A stretch of 64,000 nt of DNA from Pseudazoarcus pumilus (lineage in GTDB: Bacteria > Pseudomonadota > Gammaproteobacteria > Burkholderiales > Rhodocyclaceae). The stretch covers positions 930,001-994,000 of the forward strand of contig NZ_CP025682.1 of assembly GCF_002872475.1 (NCBI RefSeq), read 5' to 3'. Made by a program: the position numbers and the translations under genes. This document shows positions 9,520-27,104 of the stretch, one piece after another (position 1 is the stretch's first letter; every line of letters begins with the position of its first letter). The notes under the pieces are model-generated. The model worked only from the letters and a program-made list of their open reading frames with translations, had not been told where the DNA came from and ran no database searches.

Positions 9520-10464
9520 TCAGGCGCGCGGGTGATGTGCCCGGTGCAGCGCCTTGAGGCGTTCGCGCGCGACATGGGTATAGATCTGCGTGGTCGAAAT
9601 GTCGGCGTGGCCGAGCAACATCTGTACCACGCGCAGGTCTGCACCGTGATTGATCAGGTGGGTGGCGAAGGCGTGACGCAGCACGTGTGGCGAGAGCCGC
9701 TCGGACGCAATGCCGCCCACGACGGCATGGCGCTTGACGATGCGCCAGAACATCTGCCGCGTCATGCCCGTGCCCAGGCGCGTCACGAAGACCTGGGCTG
9801 AATCGCGCCCGGCGAGAATGGCCGGACGTGCCTCGCGCAGATAGCGTTCCAGCCAGTCGACGGCGGTCTCGCCCAGCGGTACCAGACGTTCCTTGTCGCC
9901 CTTGCCGACGACTTTGACCACGCCTTCGCGCATTCCCAGCGAGAAGGGCGCCAGCCCGACCAGTTCGGATACGCGCAGGCCGGTGGCGTAGAGCACTTCG
10001 AGCATCGTGCGGTCGCGCAGGCCGAGCGGGGTATCGACGTCGGGTGCATCGAGCAGTCGCTCGACCTCGGCCTCGGTGAGCGACTTGGGAAAGCGGCTCG
10101 GCTGCATGGGCGGAGCGATGCGCGTGGTCGGGTCGCGCGGGATCGCGCCGCGCTCGACCAGATGGCGGTAGAAGCGGCGCCAGGCCGAGAGCAGACGGCG
10201 CTGGCTGGCGGGCTTGGCGTGGCGGCTGAAGGCGGCCAGATAGGCGCCCAGGTCGGATTCGCTGGCAGCCTCCAGCGGGCTGCCGCGTGCAGCGAGCCAC
10301 ACGGCGAACAGCGCCAGGTCGCTGCGGTAGGCGGCGATGGTGTTGCGCGCCAGCCCGTGTTCCAGCCACAGGAAGTCGCCGAATGCGTCGAGCGCGGCCA
10401 GCGTGTCGGCCGGCAGGGCGGCTTCGGTCGCGCTCAGTGAGCCTGTTCGTGGGCGAGCAGCCAT
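9520..10464 (-). CDS. xerD: site-specific tyrosine recombinase, XerD-like
   Basis: Encodes 314 residues from MAARPRTGSLSATEAALP. The N-terminal SAM-like core-binding domain (about 25-110) precedes the catalytic domain. All catalytic residues are visible: Arg in ATGLRVSEL, Lys in GKGDKERLVPL, HxxR in SPHVLRHAFATH, then His in LLGHADISTTQ and Tyr in IYTHV. XerC/XerD resolve chromosome dimers at dif. Overall appearance favours XerD, but XerC cannot be excluded by eye. The chosen start overlaps the ogt 3' end by about 31 bases and lacks a clear ribosome binding site, suggesting coupling. Confidence 0.9.
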   Translation of the reverse strand: MAARPRTGSLSATEAALPADTLAALDAFGDFLWLEHGLARNTIAAYRSDLALFAVWLAARGSPLEAASESDLGAYLAAFSRHAKPASQRRLLSAWRRFYRHLVERGAIPRDPTTRIAPPMQPSRFPKSLTEAEVERLLDAPDVDTPLGLRDRTMLEVLYATGLRVSELVGLAPFSLGMREGVVKVVGKGDKERLVPLGETAVDWLERYLREARPAILAGRDSAQVFVTRLGTGMTRQMFWRIVKRHAVVGGIASERLSPHVLRHAFATHLINHGADLRVVQMLLGHADISTTQIYTHVARERLKALHRAHHPRA

Positions 10465-10913
10465 TGCTTGACGCGTATCCGGTGGCCGGCGGTGTCCCCG
10501 GCGAAACCCCCCGGGCCGTGACGGGCGACGACGCGATGACATGGGGTGAATAGCGGAAACGGGTTGGCGCCGCAGGCGCCGCCAACGGCGCGCGCGGCGC
10601 TGCCCAGCGCCTGTGCGAGTTCGCCATAGCGGCGCGTGTGGCCGGGGGGAATGGCGTCAATGGCGGTCCACACACGACGCTGGAAGTCCGTGCCGCGCGG
10701 CGCCAGCGGCAGGCCGTGCGGAGCCCCCGGGTCGTCGATCCAGCGCGCGAGCGCGAGTGCGGTGCGTTCGGCAAGGGCCCTGCGTGGTGCGCGCTCGGCT
10801 ACGTCGGGAGGCAGGAACACCAGTTCGCTCACCACCTCATCGTCGCAGACGATGCCCATCGGGCCGAAAGGCAGGCGGACGATGGCCGCGAAGTCGTGCG
10901 ATGCGCTGGGCAT
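10434..10913 (-). CDS. ogt: methylated-DNA--protein-cysteine methyltransferase
   Basis: A 159-residue protein with the active-site motif FTPCHRVVARHGPGGFAG near residues 120-138; the Cys accepts the alkyl group from O6-methylguanine in a suicide reaction. The DNA-binding helix segment TDFQRRVWTAIDAIPPG and YGELAQALG lies just before it. There is no AraC-type Ada domain, so this is the Ogt class. It lies 16 bases after proA and overlaps the recombinase gene, as part of a minus-strand run. Confidence 0.94.
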   Translation of the reverse strand: MPSASHDFAAIVRLPFGPMGIVCDDEVVSELVFLPPDVAERAPRRALAERTALALARWIDDPGAPHGLPLAPRGTDFQRRVWTAIDAIPPGHTRRYGELAQALGSAARAVGGACGANPFPLFTPCHRVVARHGPGGFAGDTAGHRIRVKQWLLAHEQAH

Positions 10914-10929
10914 GGGGTCTTCCTCCCGG

Positions 10930-12207
10930 TCAGCGACGGACCTCGCCGTTGCCGAACACGATCCATTTCTGGCTGGTCAGCCCTTCGAGGCCGACCGGGC
11001 CGCGCGCGTGGATCTTGTCGGTCGAGATGCCGATCTCCGCGCCCAGGCCGTATTCAAAGCCGTCGGCGAAGCGCGTCGAGGCGTTGATCATGACCGAGGC
11101 CGAATCGACTTCGCGCAGGAAACGCATCGCACTGGTGTAGTTCTCGCTGACGATGGCTTCGGTGTGGCCGGAACTGTGCGCGTTGATATGCTCGATGGCC
11201 TCGTCGATGCCGGCGACCACTTTCACGGCGAGGATGGGCGCGAGGTATTCCTCGTCCCAGTCCGATGCCTGCGCGGCCTTGAGCAGGGACGCGTCGATGC
11301 CGCAATCCGTGAGCATCGTCAGCGATTCGGCGCAGCAGCGCATCTCGACGCCGTGGCCGGCGAGCATGCGGCCGATTTCCGGCAGGAAGCGGCCCGCCAC
11401 GCCACGCGCCACCAGCAGCGTCTCGGCAGTGTTGCAGGTGCCGTAGCGCTGCGTCTTGGCGTTCTCGACGATGGGTACGACCTTGCCCGGGTCGGCGGCG
11501 TCGTCAACGTAGACGTGGCAGTTGCCGTCCAGATGCTTGATCACCGGCACACGCGCGTCCCTCGAGATGCGCTCGATCAGCCCCTTGCCGCCGCGCGGCA
11601 CGATGACGTCGACGAACTCGGGCATGGTGATGAGCGCTCCCACCGCCTCGCGGTCGGTGGTTTCGACCACCTGCACGGCGGTCTCCGGCAGGCCGGCTGC
11701 GCCCAGCCCGGCGCGCACGCAGGCGGCGATCGCCTGGTTGCTGTGCAAGGCCTCCTTGCCGCCGCGCAGGATCGCCGCGTTGCCGGACTTGAGGCACAGT
11801 GCCGCCGCATCCGCGGTGACGTTGGGGCGGGATTCGTAAATGATGCCGATGACGCCCAGCGGCACGCGCATCTTTCCCACTTCGATGCCGCTCGGGCGGC
11901 GACGCACGTCGGTGATCTCGCCCACCGGATCGGGCAGGGCGGCGACCTGCTCGACGCCGGCGGCCATGGTGTCGATGCCCTTGTCGGTCAGTTTCAGACG
12001 GTCGATCATCGCGGCATCCAGCCCGGCCGTGCGCGCCGCGTCCAGATCCTTGACGTTGGCCGAGATCAGAAATTCGCGGCGCTCGCGGATGGCCGCGGCC
12101 ATCGCCATGAGCGCGGCGTTCTTGGCGCCGGACGAGGCTGCGGCGACGAGTCGGGAGGCGGCGCGGGCATTACGGCCCAGGCCCTGCATGTATTCGGCGA
12201 TGTTCAT
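10930..12207 (-). CDS. proA: gamma-glutamyl phosphate reductase ProA
   Basis: A 425-residue protein of the aldehyde dehydrogenase superfamily. Motifs include [28 protein letters not shown] and the catalytic Cys in [12 protein letters not shown] near residue 258. It reduces glutamyl-5-phosphate to glutamate semialdehyde with NADPH in proline synthesis. The start [15 protein letters not shown] matches the family. holA lies 57 bases upstream in the same orientation. The proB partner is not in the window. Confidence 0.97.
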   Translation of the reverse strand: MNIAEYMQGLGRNARAASRLVAAASSGAKNAALMAMAAAIRERREFLISANVKDLDAARTAGLDAAMIDRLKLTDKGIDTMAAGVEQVAALPDPVGEITDVRRRPSGIEVGKMRVPLGVIGIIYESRPNVTADAAALCLKSGNAAILRGGKEALHSNQAIAACVRAGLGAAGLPETAVQVVETTDREAVGALITMPEFVDVIVPRGGKGLIERISRDARVPVIKHLDGNCHVYVDDAADPGKVVPIVENAKTQRYGTCNTAETLLVARGVAGRFLPEIGRMLAGHGVEMRCCAESLTMLTDCGIDASLLKAAQASDWDEEYLAPILAVKVVAGIDEAIEHINAHSSGHTEAIVSENYTSAMRFLREVDSASVMINASTRFADGFEYGLGAEIGISTDKIHARGPVGLEGLTSQKWIVFGNGEVRR

Positions 12208-12264
12208 GATCTGACGGCTTTTTTTGCGGTTAACAACAGTAGCAGATCGCGTGGATGTTGCGCC

Positions 12265-13272
12265 TCACTGGCGTGCGAGTCGCAGCGCGAGTTGCAGGAA
12301 TTCGTCCCAGAGATCGCCGTCGGCCACGCCCTTGGCGATGCGGTCGATTCGCGCAGCGGCCAGCAGCGCGGTGCGCAACTGCGCTGTGCGCAGGCGCGCC
12401 ACGGCACGCGACAGTGCCGTGCGGCGGCGCTCGTCGAACACGCGCTCGGCCTTCATCGTCGCCGCCAGCGGCTGGCCGGCGTCACGCGCGGTCGCCAGCG
12501 CGGCCAGTGTGCGGATCTCGGTGGCCAGCGCCCACAGCACCAGGGGCGGGGCGGCGCCTTCGGCGCGCAGACCTTCGAGCAGGCGCACGCAGCGCGCGGG
12601 GTCGCCCTCGAGCACGGCCTCGCGCAGCGCGTCCAGATCGTAGCGGGCGACCGACAGCACGGCCGCGCGCACGTCTTCCAGCGTCAGTTCGCCGCTCGGG
12701 TGCAGCAGCCCGAGCTTGAGGATCTCCTGATGCGCGGCGAGCAGATTGCCCTCGACGTGCTCGGCGATGAAGTCCAGCGCCTCACGCGACGCCTTCTGCT
12801 CCTGACGGGCCAGCCGCGCGGCGATCCAGTCGGGCAGACGCTCACGCGGCGGGGCGTTGAGTTCGAGCACCGTGGCGGCCGCTTCCAGTGCCTTGAACCA
12901 CGCGGTCTTGCGCGTGGCCCAGTCCAGTTCCGGCAGCGTGACCAGGGTGACGGTGCCCTCGCCCGGGGCGGCGACGTATCGTTGCAGCGCGTCGCCACCG
13001 TCGCGGCCGGGCTTGCCGGTGGGAATGCGCAGGTCGATGAGTTTGCGTGAGCCGAACAGCGACAGGTTGCCGGCGGCTGCCGTGAGCTGATCCCACTTGA
13101 AGCCCTGGCCGACGACCAGCGTCTCGCGCTCGTCGAAGCCCTGCGTGCGTGCTGCGGCGCGGATGGCGTCGGCCGCTTCGAGCACCAGCAGCGGCTCGTC
13201 GCCGAACAGGACGTAGAGCGGGGCGAGCGGCCGCTCCAAGTGGGCGGCGAGCTGGTCGGGCGCGAGCTTCAC
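12265..13272 (-). CDS. holA: DNA polymerase III delta subunit HolA
   Basis: A 335-residue protein. MKLAPDQLAAHLERPLAPLYVLFGDEPLL at the N-terminus, the FDERETL and SLFGSRKLIDLRIP segments and the C-terminal helical domain fit HolA. Delta is the clamp-loader wrench that opens the beta clamp. Its ATG overlaps the lptE stop (ATGA), the common leuS-lptE-holA order in proteobacteria, so the three are almost certainly one operon. Confidence 0.95.
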   Translation of the reverse strand: MKLAPDQLAAHLERPLAPLYVLFGDEPLLVLEAADAIRAAARTQGFDERETLVVGQGFKWDQLTAAAGNLSLFGSRKLIDLRIPTGKPGRDGGDALQRYVAAPGEGTVTLVTLPELDWATRKTAWFKALEAAATVLELNAPPRERLPDWIAARLARQEQKASREALDFIAEHVEGNLLAAHQEILKLGLLHPSGELTLEDVRAAVLSVARYDLDALREAVLEGDPARCVRLLEGLRAEGAAPPLVLWALATEIRTLAALATARDAGQPLAATMKAERVFDERRRTALSRAVARLRTAQLRTALLAAARIDRIAKGVADGDLWDEFLQLALRLARQ

Positions 13273-13772
13273 GGACGCACGGCGGCGAGCCTGCGCACCA
13301 GTTGCTGCATCAGGTCGCGCTCCATGTCCTCGAACAGCAGGGCTTCCTCGCGTTGCTTGGCGATGATCTGCGCGTCGTCGAAGTCGTACTCGCGCCGCGT
13401 CTGCAGCCGCGTCGGCGGCACCAGCTCGTTGCCGGCCTGGTCGCGGATGCGATAGACGAGGATGCGGTCGATCTGATATTCGCGCACCGAGCCGTCGCCG
13501 GCGATCGACAGGATCTCGCGGTCTCGCTCATTGCTGAGGACGTCCAGCCGCACCTCGGCCTCGTCCGGGGTCGACACCACGCGCGTGGTGCCGGCGGCCT
13601 CGATCTGGCGGCGCAGCTCGGCGGTGAAGCGCGAATACGGCGAGACGCCGCCGACATGGACGGTCGCGAACGCCATCTTCTGCGGACCGCGCAGGCGAAA
13701 GCCGCAGCCCGATGCAAGGGCCGGCGCGGCGAGCGCGGCGAGAAACAGGCGACGACGATTGCGAGCAGGCAT
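13269..13772 (-). CDS. lptE: LPS assembly lipoprotein LptE
   Basis: A 167-residue protein starting MPARNRRRLFLAALAAPALAS. The basic n-region and hydrophobic core lead to the Cys in ASGCGFRLRGP, a lipobox-like site, so it should be lipidated and sent to the outer membrane. CGFRLRG after the Cys is typical of LptE, which plugs the LptD barrel and helps insert LPS. The longer upstream frame overlaps leuS and is rejected. The gene lies 13 bases after leuS and overlaps holA by 4 bases. Confidence 0.93.
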   Translation of the reverse strand: MPARNRRRLFLAALAAPALASGCGFRLRGPQKMAFATVHVGGVSPYSRFTAELRRQIEAAGTTRVVSTPDEAEVRLDVLSNERDREILSIAGDGSVREYQIDRILVYRIRDQAGNELVPPTRLQTRREYDFDDAQIIAKQREEALLFEDMERDLMQQLVRRLAAVRP

Positions 13773-13785
13773 TTTTGCGCTTCCC

Positions 13786-18722
<4,937 letters not shown>

Positions 18723-18761
18723 GCATGCGCCGGTGAATCGGCCGTCTGCAGGGAGCCTGGC

Positions 18762-21149
18762 ATGGACGAGCAACGACGAGCGCAGAACTGGCTCTCTGGC
18801 CGCAGCCTGCGCTGGCGCATGGGGGCGCTGGCGGGGCTGTTCGCGCTGATCTTCGGGCTGATCGCCTTCGCCGAAGTGGCGCGCGAGCGTGCCGTGTTCG
18901 AGCGTGAGACGCGCGAGGCGACGCAGGCGCTGCGCATCGGCCTGACGACCACGCTGGAGACCACCGAGCGGGAGATGCTCAACATCGCATCCCTGCTCGC
19001 CGTCGATCCTGAAGTGCGCTACTACCTGCGCCGCGCGCACGAACTCGTCGCGAGCGAGGGCGGTGGCGCGGGCGGTGAGCGTGCGGCTGCGCTGCGCGAG
19101 GCCTTCGCCGCCCGCCTCGCTGCACGTGGCGAAAACCACTGGTCGGACGAGTTGTCGGCGCGTCAGGTGGAGTTCCACCTGCAGCCGGACGGGGCCAACT
19201 TTCTGCGTACGCGTGACCCGCGCCTGTTCGGTGATGCGCTCGATGAAGTGCGTCCGCTGGTCGCGGCGACGCATGCGCTGGGCATTCCGATCTCCGGATT
19301 CGAGGTCGGTCGCATGTACGCGGGCCTGCGCGGGCTGCATCCGGTGATGGCGGTCGATGATGCCGGTGATTACTGGTCGGTGGGCAGCGTCGAGATCGGC
19401 ATCGCGATGCGCGACCTGCTGGCCGACGCAACCAGCCGCTTCGACGCCGAATACGCGCTGGCGCTGGCGCCGCAACTGATCGATGGCGTGATGTGGGTCG
19501 ACGATATTCGCGCGACCCTTATCTGGAGCGAATCCTGCCGTTGCTACATCGACAACGCCTATCGTCTGGGCGGGCCGGCGCTGCTAGACGCCTTGCCGAG
19601 ATCGCTGGGTGTGCCGATCGACGACTACCGCATGGCGCGCATCGGCGAGCGCCGCTTTGCCATCACGCGCGTGTCGTTGACCGATCAACTCGAACGCATT
19701 GGCGCGCAGGCGGTCGCCGGGCATCCGGCGAGCATCTACATCTTCTCCGACCGCAGCGGGCAGTTCGCCGACTATCGCGCCGGTCGAGCCCGTGTGCTGG
19801 GCGCCTTGGGCGCCGCTTATCTTGCCGTCCTGCTGCTGGGCTGGTTGGTGCTGCGGCGCATCGTCGCCACCGAAGCGGCGCTGGAAACGGCGCAGCGATA
19901 TCGTAGCGCGCTGTTCATGCTCTCACCCGACGCGGTGCTGGTGGTCGACCGGGACGGCACGATCACTGAAGTCAATCCGCGCTTCTGCGAGATTACCGGC
20001 TATGCGCCGGCGGAGGTCGTCGGCAAAAACGCCCGCATGCTGCAATCGGGCAATACGCCGCCCGAGGTGTATCGCGAGATATGGGACACCCTGCTGGCCG
20101 GGCGCGAGTGGCGCGGCGACCTGCAGAACCGGCGCAAGGACGGCTCGCTCTACTGGGAGGCGCATGCCATCGTGCCGGTGCGCGAAGCCAGTGGCGAGAT
20201 CGCGCGTTTCGTATCCTTCCAGCGCGACATCAGCGAACGCCACGAAATGGAGCGCGCACTCTCGGCGAGCGAGCGCCTCTACCGCAGCATCCACGACAAC
20301 GTGCAGGAGGCGATCTTCCTGGTGCGCGTCGCGGGCGAGGACTTCGTCTATGTCGGCAACAACCCGCGCCATGAGCAGACCACCGGGCTGAGCGCCGAGC
20401 GCCTGCGCGGCGCGCGGCCACAGGACATTCTGTCGCCGGACATGGCCCGGGCCGCGATCGACAACTACCGTCGCTGCGTGGCCGAACGCCGCACCATCCG
20501 CTACGAGGAGGAACTCGCCCTGCCGGCGGGCACCCGTTACTGGATGACCTCGCTGGCGCCGGTGTTCGACGACGAGGGATGCGTCGAGATGATCGTGGGC
20601 CTGTCGGTCGATGTCACCGAGAGCAAGCGCGCCGAGGCCGACCTGCGGCGCCTGGCCACGACCGACGTGCTCACCGGCCTGGCCAACCGTCGTCATTTCC
20701 TCGAACGCGCCACGCAGGAACTGGTGCGCGTGCGCCGTTATGTCGGCCCGGCCGCATTCGTGATGCTCGATATCGATCACTTCAAGCGCATCAATGACAC
20801 CTGGGGGCATGCCGCAGGTGACGCCGTGCTGCGCCTGCTCGCGGGCGTGCTGGTCGAGAACCTGCGCGAGACCGACCTGGTCGGCCGGCTCGGCGGCGAG
20901 GAGTTCGGCGTGCTGCTGCCGCAGACCGATCTCGAGGCCGCGCAGGCGCTGACCGAGCGCCTGCGCGAGGCGATCACCGAAGTCTCGCTTGAGCTCGAAG
21001 GGGAAGTGGTGCGCTTCTCGTCAAGCTTCGGCCTGACGCTGCTGCATGCCGACGACGAGGATTTCGACGCGCCGATGGCGCGCGCCGACGCGGCGCTCTA
21101 CGCGGCCAAATTCGCCGGAAGCAATCGCGTCAAGTGGCGCATCCGCTGA
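18762..21149 (+). CDS. membrane-bound diguanylate cyclase with Cache-like sensor and two PAS domains
   Basis: A 795-residue protein. A first membrane helix (about 20-40) and a second (about 343-366) flank a roughly 300-residue extracytoplasmic region of double-Cache type. Two PAS segments follow (SPDAVLVVDRDGTITEVNP near 385, then a second near 505-625). The GGDEF domain starts TTDVLTGLANRRHFLERA near 635. The active site reads RLGGEEFGV near 708, a functional GGEEF, with the inhibitory I-site RETD five residues before it. It should make cyclic di-GMP from two GTP in response to a periplasmic signal. The ligand is unknown. No EAL domain is present. Confidence 0.93.
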   Translation: MDEQRRAQNWLSGRSLRWRMGALAGLFALIFGLIAFAEVARERAVFERETREATQALRIGLTTTLETTEREMLNIASLLAVDPEVRYYLRRAHELVASEGGGAGGERAAALREAFAARLAARGENHWSDELSARQVEFHLQPDGANFLRTRDPRLFGDALDEVRPLVAATHALGIPISGFEVGRMYAGLRGLHPVMAVDDAGDYWSVGSVEIGIAMRDLLADATSRFDAEYALALAPQLIDGVMWVDDIRATLIWSESCRCYIDNAYRLGGPALLDALPRSLGVPIDDYRMARIGERRFAITRVSLTDQLERIGAQAVAGHPASIYIFSDRSGQFADYRAGRARVLGALGAAYLAVLLLGWLVLRRIVATEAALETAQRYRSALFMLSPDAVLVVDRDGTITEVNPRFCEITGYAPAEVVGKNARMLQSGNTPPEVYREIWDTLLAGREWRGDLQNRRKDGSLYWEAHAIVPVREASGEIARFVSFQRDISERHEMERALSASERLYRSIHDNVQEAIFLVRVAGEDFVYVGNNPRHEQTTGLSAERLRGARPQDILSPDMARAAIDNYRRCVAERRTIRYEEELALPAGTRYWMTSLAPVFDDEGCVEMIVGLSVDVTESKRAEADLRRLATTDVLTGLANRRHFLERATQELVRVRRYVGPAAFVMLDIDHFKRINDTWGHAAGDAVLRLLAGVLVENLRETDLVGRLGGEEFGVLLPQTDLEAAQALTERLREAITEVSLELEGEVVRFSSSFGLTLLHADDEDFDAPMARADAALYAAKFAGSNRVKWRIR

Positions 21150-21158
21150 GCGACCGGC

Positions 21159-21932
21159 TCAGCGACCGGCGTTCAGCGTGTCGTCGAGCGCGAGCAGTTC
21201 GCGCGTGAGCTTGTGACGCGCGTCGAGATGGATCATCGGGCAGGCCTGCTCGTGTGATTCACGGATCTTCACCGACGCCGACAGGCACGGATCGAGCACC
21301 GGCAGGCCCTCGTCGCGCAGTTCGTCGACGAGTCGGCGTGGCAGGGAGGCACGTGCCTGAAACTGATTGACGACGATGCCCTCGACGATGAGCGCCGGGT
21401 TGTGGTCGGCGCGGATCTCGGCCACCGCGTCGAGCAGCGCATACAGTGCCTGGCGCGAGAACGTGTCGCAATCGAACGGAATCAGGCAGGTGTCGGCAGC
21501 GATCAGTGCCGAACGCGTGTAGAAGTTGAGCGCCGGGGGTGTGTCGATGTAGATCAGGTCGAAGTCGTCCGCGAGTTCATCCAGGGCCTTGCGCAGCTTG
21601 TAGATCTTGTAGCGGGATTCGAGCTTGCCGTGCAGGTCCTCGAGCGCGGGGTGCGACGGAAGCACGTAGAGCCGCTCGAAGCGCGTCGGCAGGGTGAAAG
21701 CCGCCGTGGGCTTCGGGTCGAGGCGGAAGTTGAGCGTCTGGTCGAACCATCCGGCGGCGGTGGCGGCCGCGTCGTCGATCGCTGCGCCGAGCAGGTAGTG
21801 CGTGGCATTGCCCTGCGGGTCGAGATCCACGAGCAGCGTGCGCTGTCCGCGCCAGGCGCCGATTGCGGCCAGATTCGCGGCGATCGTCGATTTTCCGACC
21901 CCGCCCTTGCGGTTGAACACGACCCTGCGCAT
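21159..21932 (-). CDS. ParA/MinD-family ATPase (orphan)
   Basis: Encodes 257 residues from [16 protein letters not shown]; the deviant Walker A motif (KGGVGKST) begins at residue 9. The ATG at 21932 has GGAG seven bases upstream; an ATG two codons earlier is also possible. LLVDLDPQGNATHYLLG (A') and YIDTPPALNFYTRSAL (B) complete the nucleotide site. No ParB gene or obvious parS-like inverted repeat lies beside it, so chromosome or plasmid partition is not supported by context. It may position another cellular cargo. It converges on the cyclase gene with a 9-base gap. Confidence 0.88.
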   Translation of the reverse strand: MRRVVFNRKGGVGKSTIAANLAAIGAWRGQRTLLVDLDPQGNATHYLLGAAIDDAAATAAGWFDQTLNFRLDPKPTAAFTLPTRFERLYVLPSHPALEDLHGKLESRYKIYKLRKALDELADDFDLIYIDTPPALNFYTRSALIAADTCLIPFDCDTFSRQALYALLDAVAEIRADHNPALIVEGIVVNQFQARASLPRRLVDELRDEGLPVLDPCLSASVKIRESHEQACPMIHLDARHKLTRELLALDDTLNAGR

Positions 21933-22138
21933 CGCCATTCTCCGTCCGTCGATATTGCGCTGCAGCATAGCATTTGCAATTCCCCTGTTGGGCCGGCCAT
22001 CGCAATCTTTTCGCCTGGATGCGCAGACGGCTTGTGGAGATTCCGCATTGGCGCGCCGCGCGTGGCCGACTACCTTCGTGCTCATTGCCGCGCCGGGTGC
22101 GGCGCGAATGCCAGGCCGAACAGCGAGGAGATCAAGCC

Positions 22139-23116
22139 ATGAGCCATGCGATCCGTATCCATGAGACCGGCGGCCCGGAGGTGCTGCGCTGGGAGGAAGT
22201 CGAGGTGCCGCCGCCGGGTCCCGGCGAACTGCGCCTGCGTCAGCACGCGGTCGGGCTCAACTACATCGACACCTATCACCGCGGCGGGCTGTACCCGGTG
22301 CCCAGCCTGCCTTCCGGTCTGGGACTGGAGGGTGCTGGCGTGGTCGAGGCGGTCGGCGACGAGGTCGAAGAGTTCGCCGTCGGCGATCGCGTGGCCTACG
22401 CGCATGGCCCGCTCGGCGCCTATGCCGAGGTGCGCAACCTGCCGGCCGAACGCGCGGTGAAGCTGCCCGATGCGATTTCCTTCGAACTGGGCGCGGCGAT
22501 GATGCTGCAGGGCCTGACCGCGCAATATCTGGTGCGACGTACCCATCGCGTCGAGGCCGGCGACACCATCCTGATTCATGCCGCGGCCGGGGGAGTGGGC
22601 TCCATCGTCGTGCAATGGGCCAAGGCGCTGGGTGCGACCGTGATCGGCACCGTCGGCTCCGAGGAAAAGGCCGAGCGTGCGCGCACCCTGGGTGCCGACC
22701 ACGTGATCGACTACAGTCGCGAGGATTTCGTGCGCCGCGTCGGCGAGATCACCGACGGGCGCGGCGTGCGCGTGGTCTATGACTCGGTGGGCCGCGACAC
22801 CTTCCTGCGCTCGCTCGACTGCGCGCAGCGTCTGGGCATGGTGGTGCTGTTCGGCAACGCCTCGGGCGCGGTCGAGCCGTTCAACCCGCTGCTGCTGGCG
22901 CAGAAGGGAGCGCTGTTCCTGACGCGGCCGATCCTCGCGCAATACATCGCCACGCGCGAGGAACTCGACGAGATGGCGGCCGACCTGTTCGCCGTGGTGA
23001 GTTCGGGCCAGGTGCGCATCGACGTCAACCAGTGCTTCGCGCTGCGCGAAGCGGCCGAGGCGCATCGCGCGCTGGAGGGGCGGCGCACCACGGGCGCGAG
23101 CGTGTTGCTGCCCTGA
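22139..23116 (+). CDS. qorA: NADPH:quinone oxidoreductase (zeta-crystallin type)
   Basis: Encodes 325 residues from MSHAIRIHETGGPEVLRWEE with GAGGAG upstream. VGLNYIDTYHRGGLYPV and the Rossmann motif AAAGGVGSIVVQWAKALGA are characteristic of zinc-free QorA-type medium-chain dehydrogenases. These reduce quinones or other enones with NADPH in the cytoplasm. The natural substrate cannot be told from sequence. The gene stands alone between parA (divergent) and dnaE. Confidence 0.92.
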   Translation: MSHAIRIHETGGPEVLRWEEVEVPPPGPGELRLRQHAVGLNYIDTYHRGGLYPVPSLPSGLGLEGAGVVEAVGDEVEEFAVGDRVAYAHGPLGAYAEVRNLPAERAVKLPDAISFELGAAMMLQGLTAQYLVRRTHRVEAGDTILIHAAAGGVGSIVVQWAKALGATVIGTVGSEEKAERARTLGADHVIDYSREDFVRRVGEITDGRGVRVVYDSVGRDTFLRSLDCAQRLGMVVLFGNASGAVEPFNPLLLAQKGALFLTRPILAQYIATREELDEMAADLFAVVSSGQVRIDVNQCFALREAAEAHRALEGRRTTGASVLLP

Positions 23117-23294
23117 ACGCGGGTGCGGCCTTTGTGCGAACGGGGACCGGGGCGGCAGGAGCGCGTCGCAGCCGTCTGATACAGGGCGTTTTCACAGGCG
23201 GCATGCGCGCCGCTTCAGGGGGTTTGCAACGACGTGTTGATGAGTCGCCAAGCCCGGCCGCCGTGATGCCCGCGTTCGGGTAAACTCCATCGCC

Positions 23295-26783
<3,489 letters not shown>

Positions 26784-26804
26784 CGCGGCCGCAAGGGCCC
26801 CGGT

Positions 26805-27104
26805 CTATGCGGTCGGCAGCACGCGAAAGCCCTCATCCGGCGGTTCCGCCGACGAGATCTCGATACGCGTCACCTCGGCCGCCGGCGGGCCTTCGCGCGC
26901 CCAGTCGATGAAGGCGTCGACGTCGGCTTCCGGGCCATAGACGACGGCTTCGACCTCGCCGGAGAAGCGGTTGCGCACCCAGCCGGACAGGCCCAGGCGC
27001 ATCGCTTCCTTCTCCGCGCTGGCGCGGTAATACACGCCCTGCACCTTGCCGTGGATGAGCAGGTGGCGGGCCAGGGGTTCGCGGATCTTCTTGTCTTCAC
27101 TCAT
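26805..27104 (-). CDS. acyP: acylphosphatase
   Basis: A 99-residue protein containing HGKVQGVYYRASAEKEA, where the Arg is the catalytic phosphate-binding residue, and GWVRNRFSGEVEAVVYG, which holds the catalytic Asn. The family hydrolyses acyl phosphates such as acetyl or carbamoyl phosphate. It overlaps the stop of the upstream SulP gene by 4 bases (ATGA), so the two are translationally coupled. The functional link between them is not obvious. Confidence 0.94.
   Translation of the reverse strand: MSEDKKIREPLARHLLIHGKVQGVYYRASAEKEAMRLGLSGWVRNRFSGEVEAVVYGPEADVDAFIDWAREGPPAAEVTRIEISSAEPPDEGFRVLPTA

Noticed and set aside
23237-23286. Candidate promoter TTGATG ... TAAACT before dnaE
   Set aside because: The hexamers are 38 bases apart, far beyond the 15-19 allowed.
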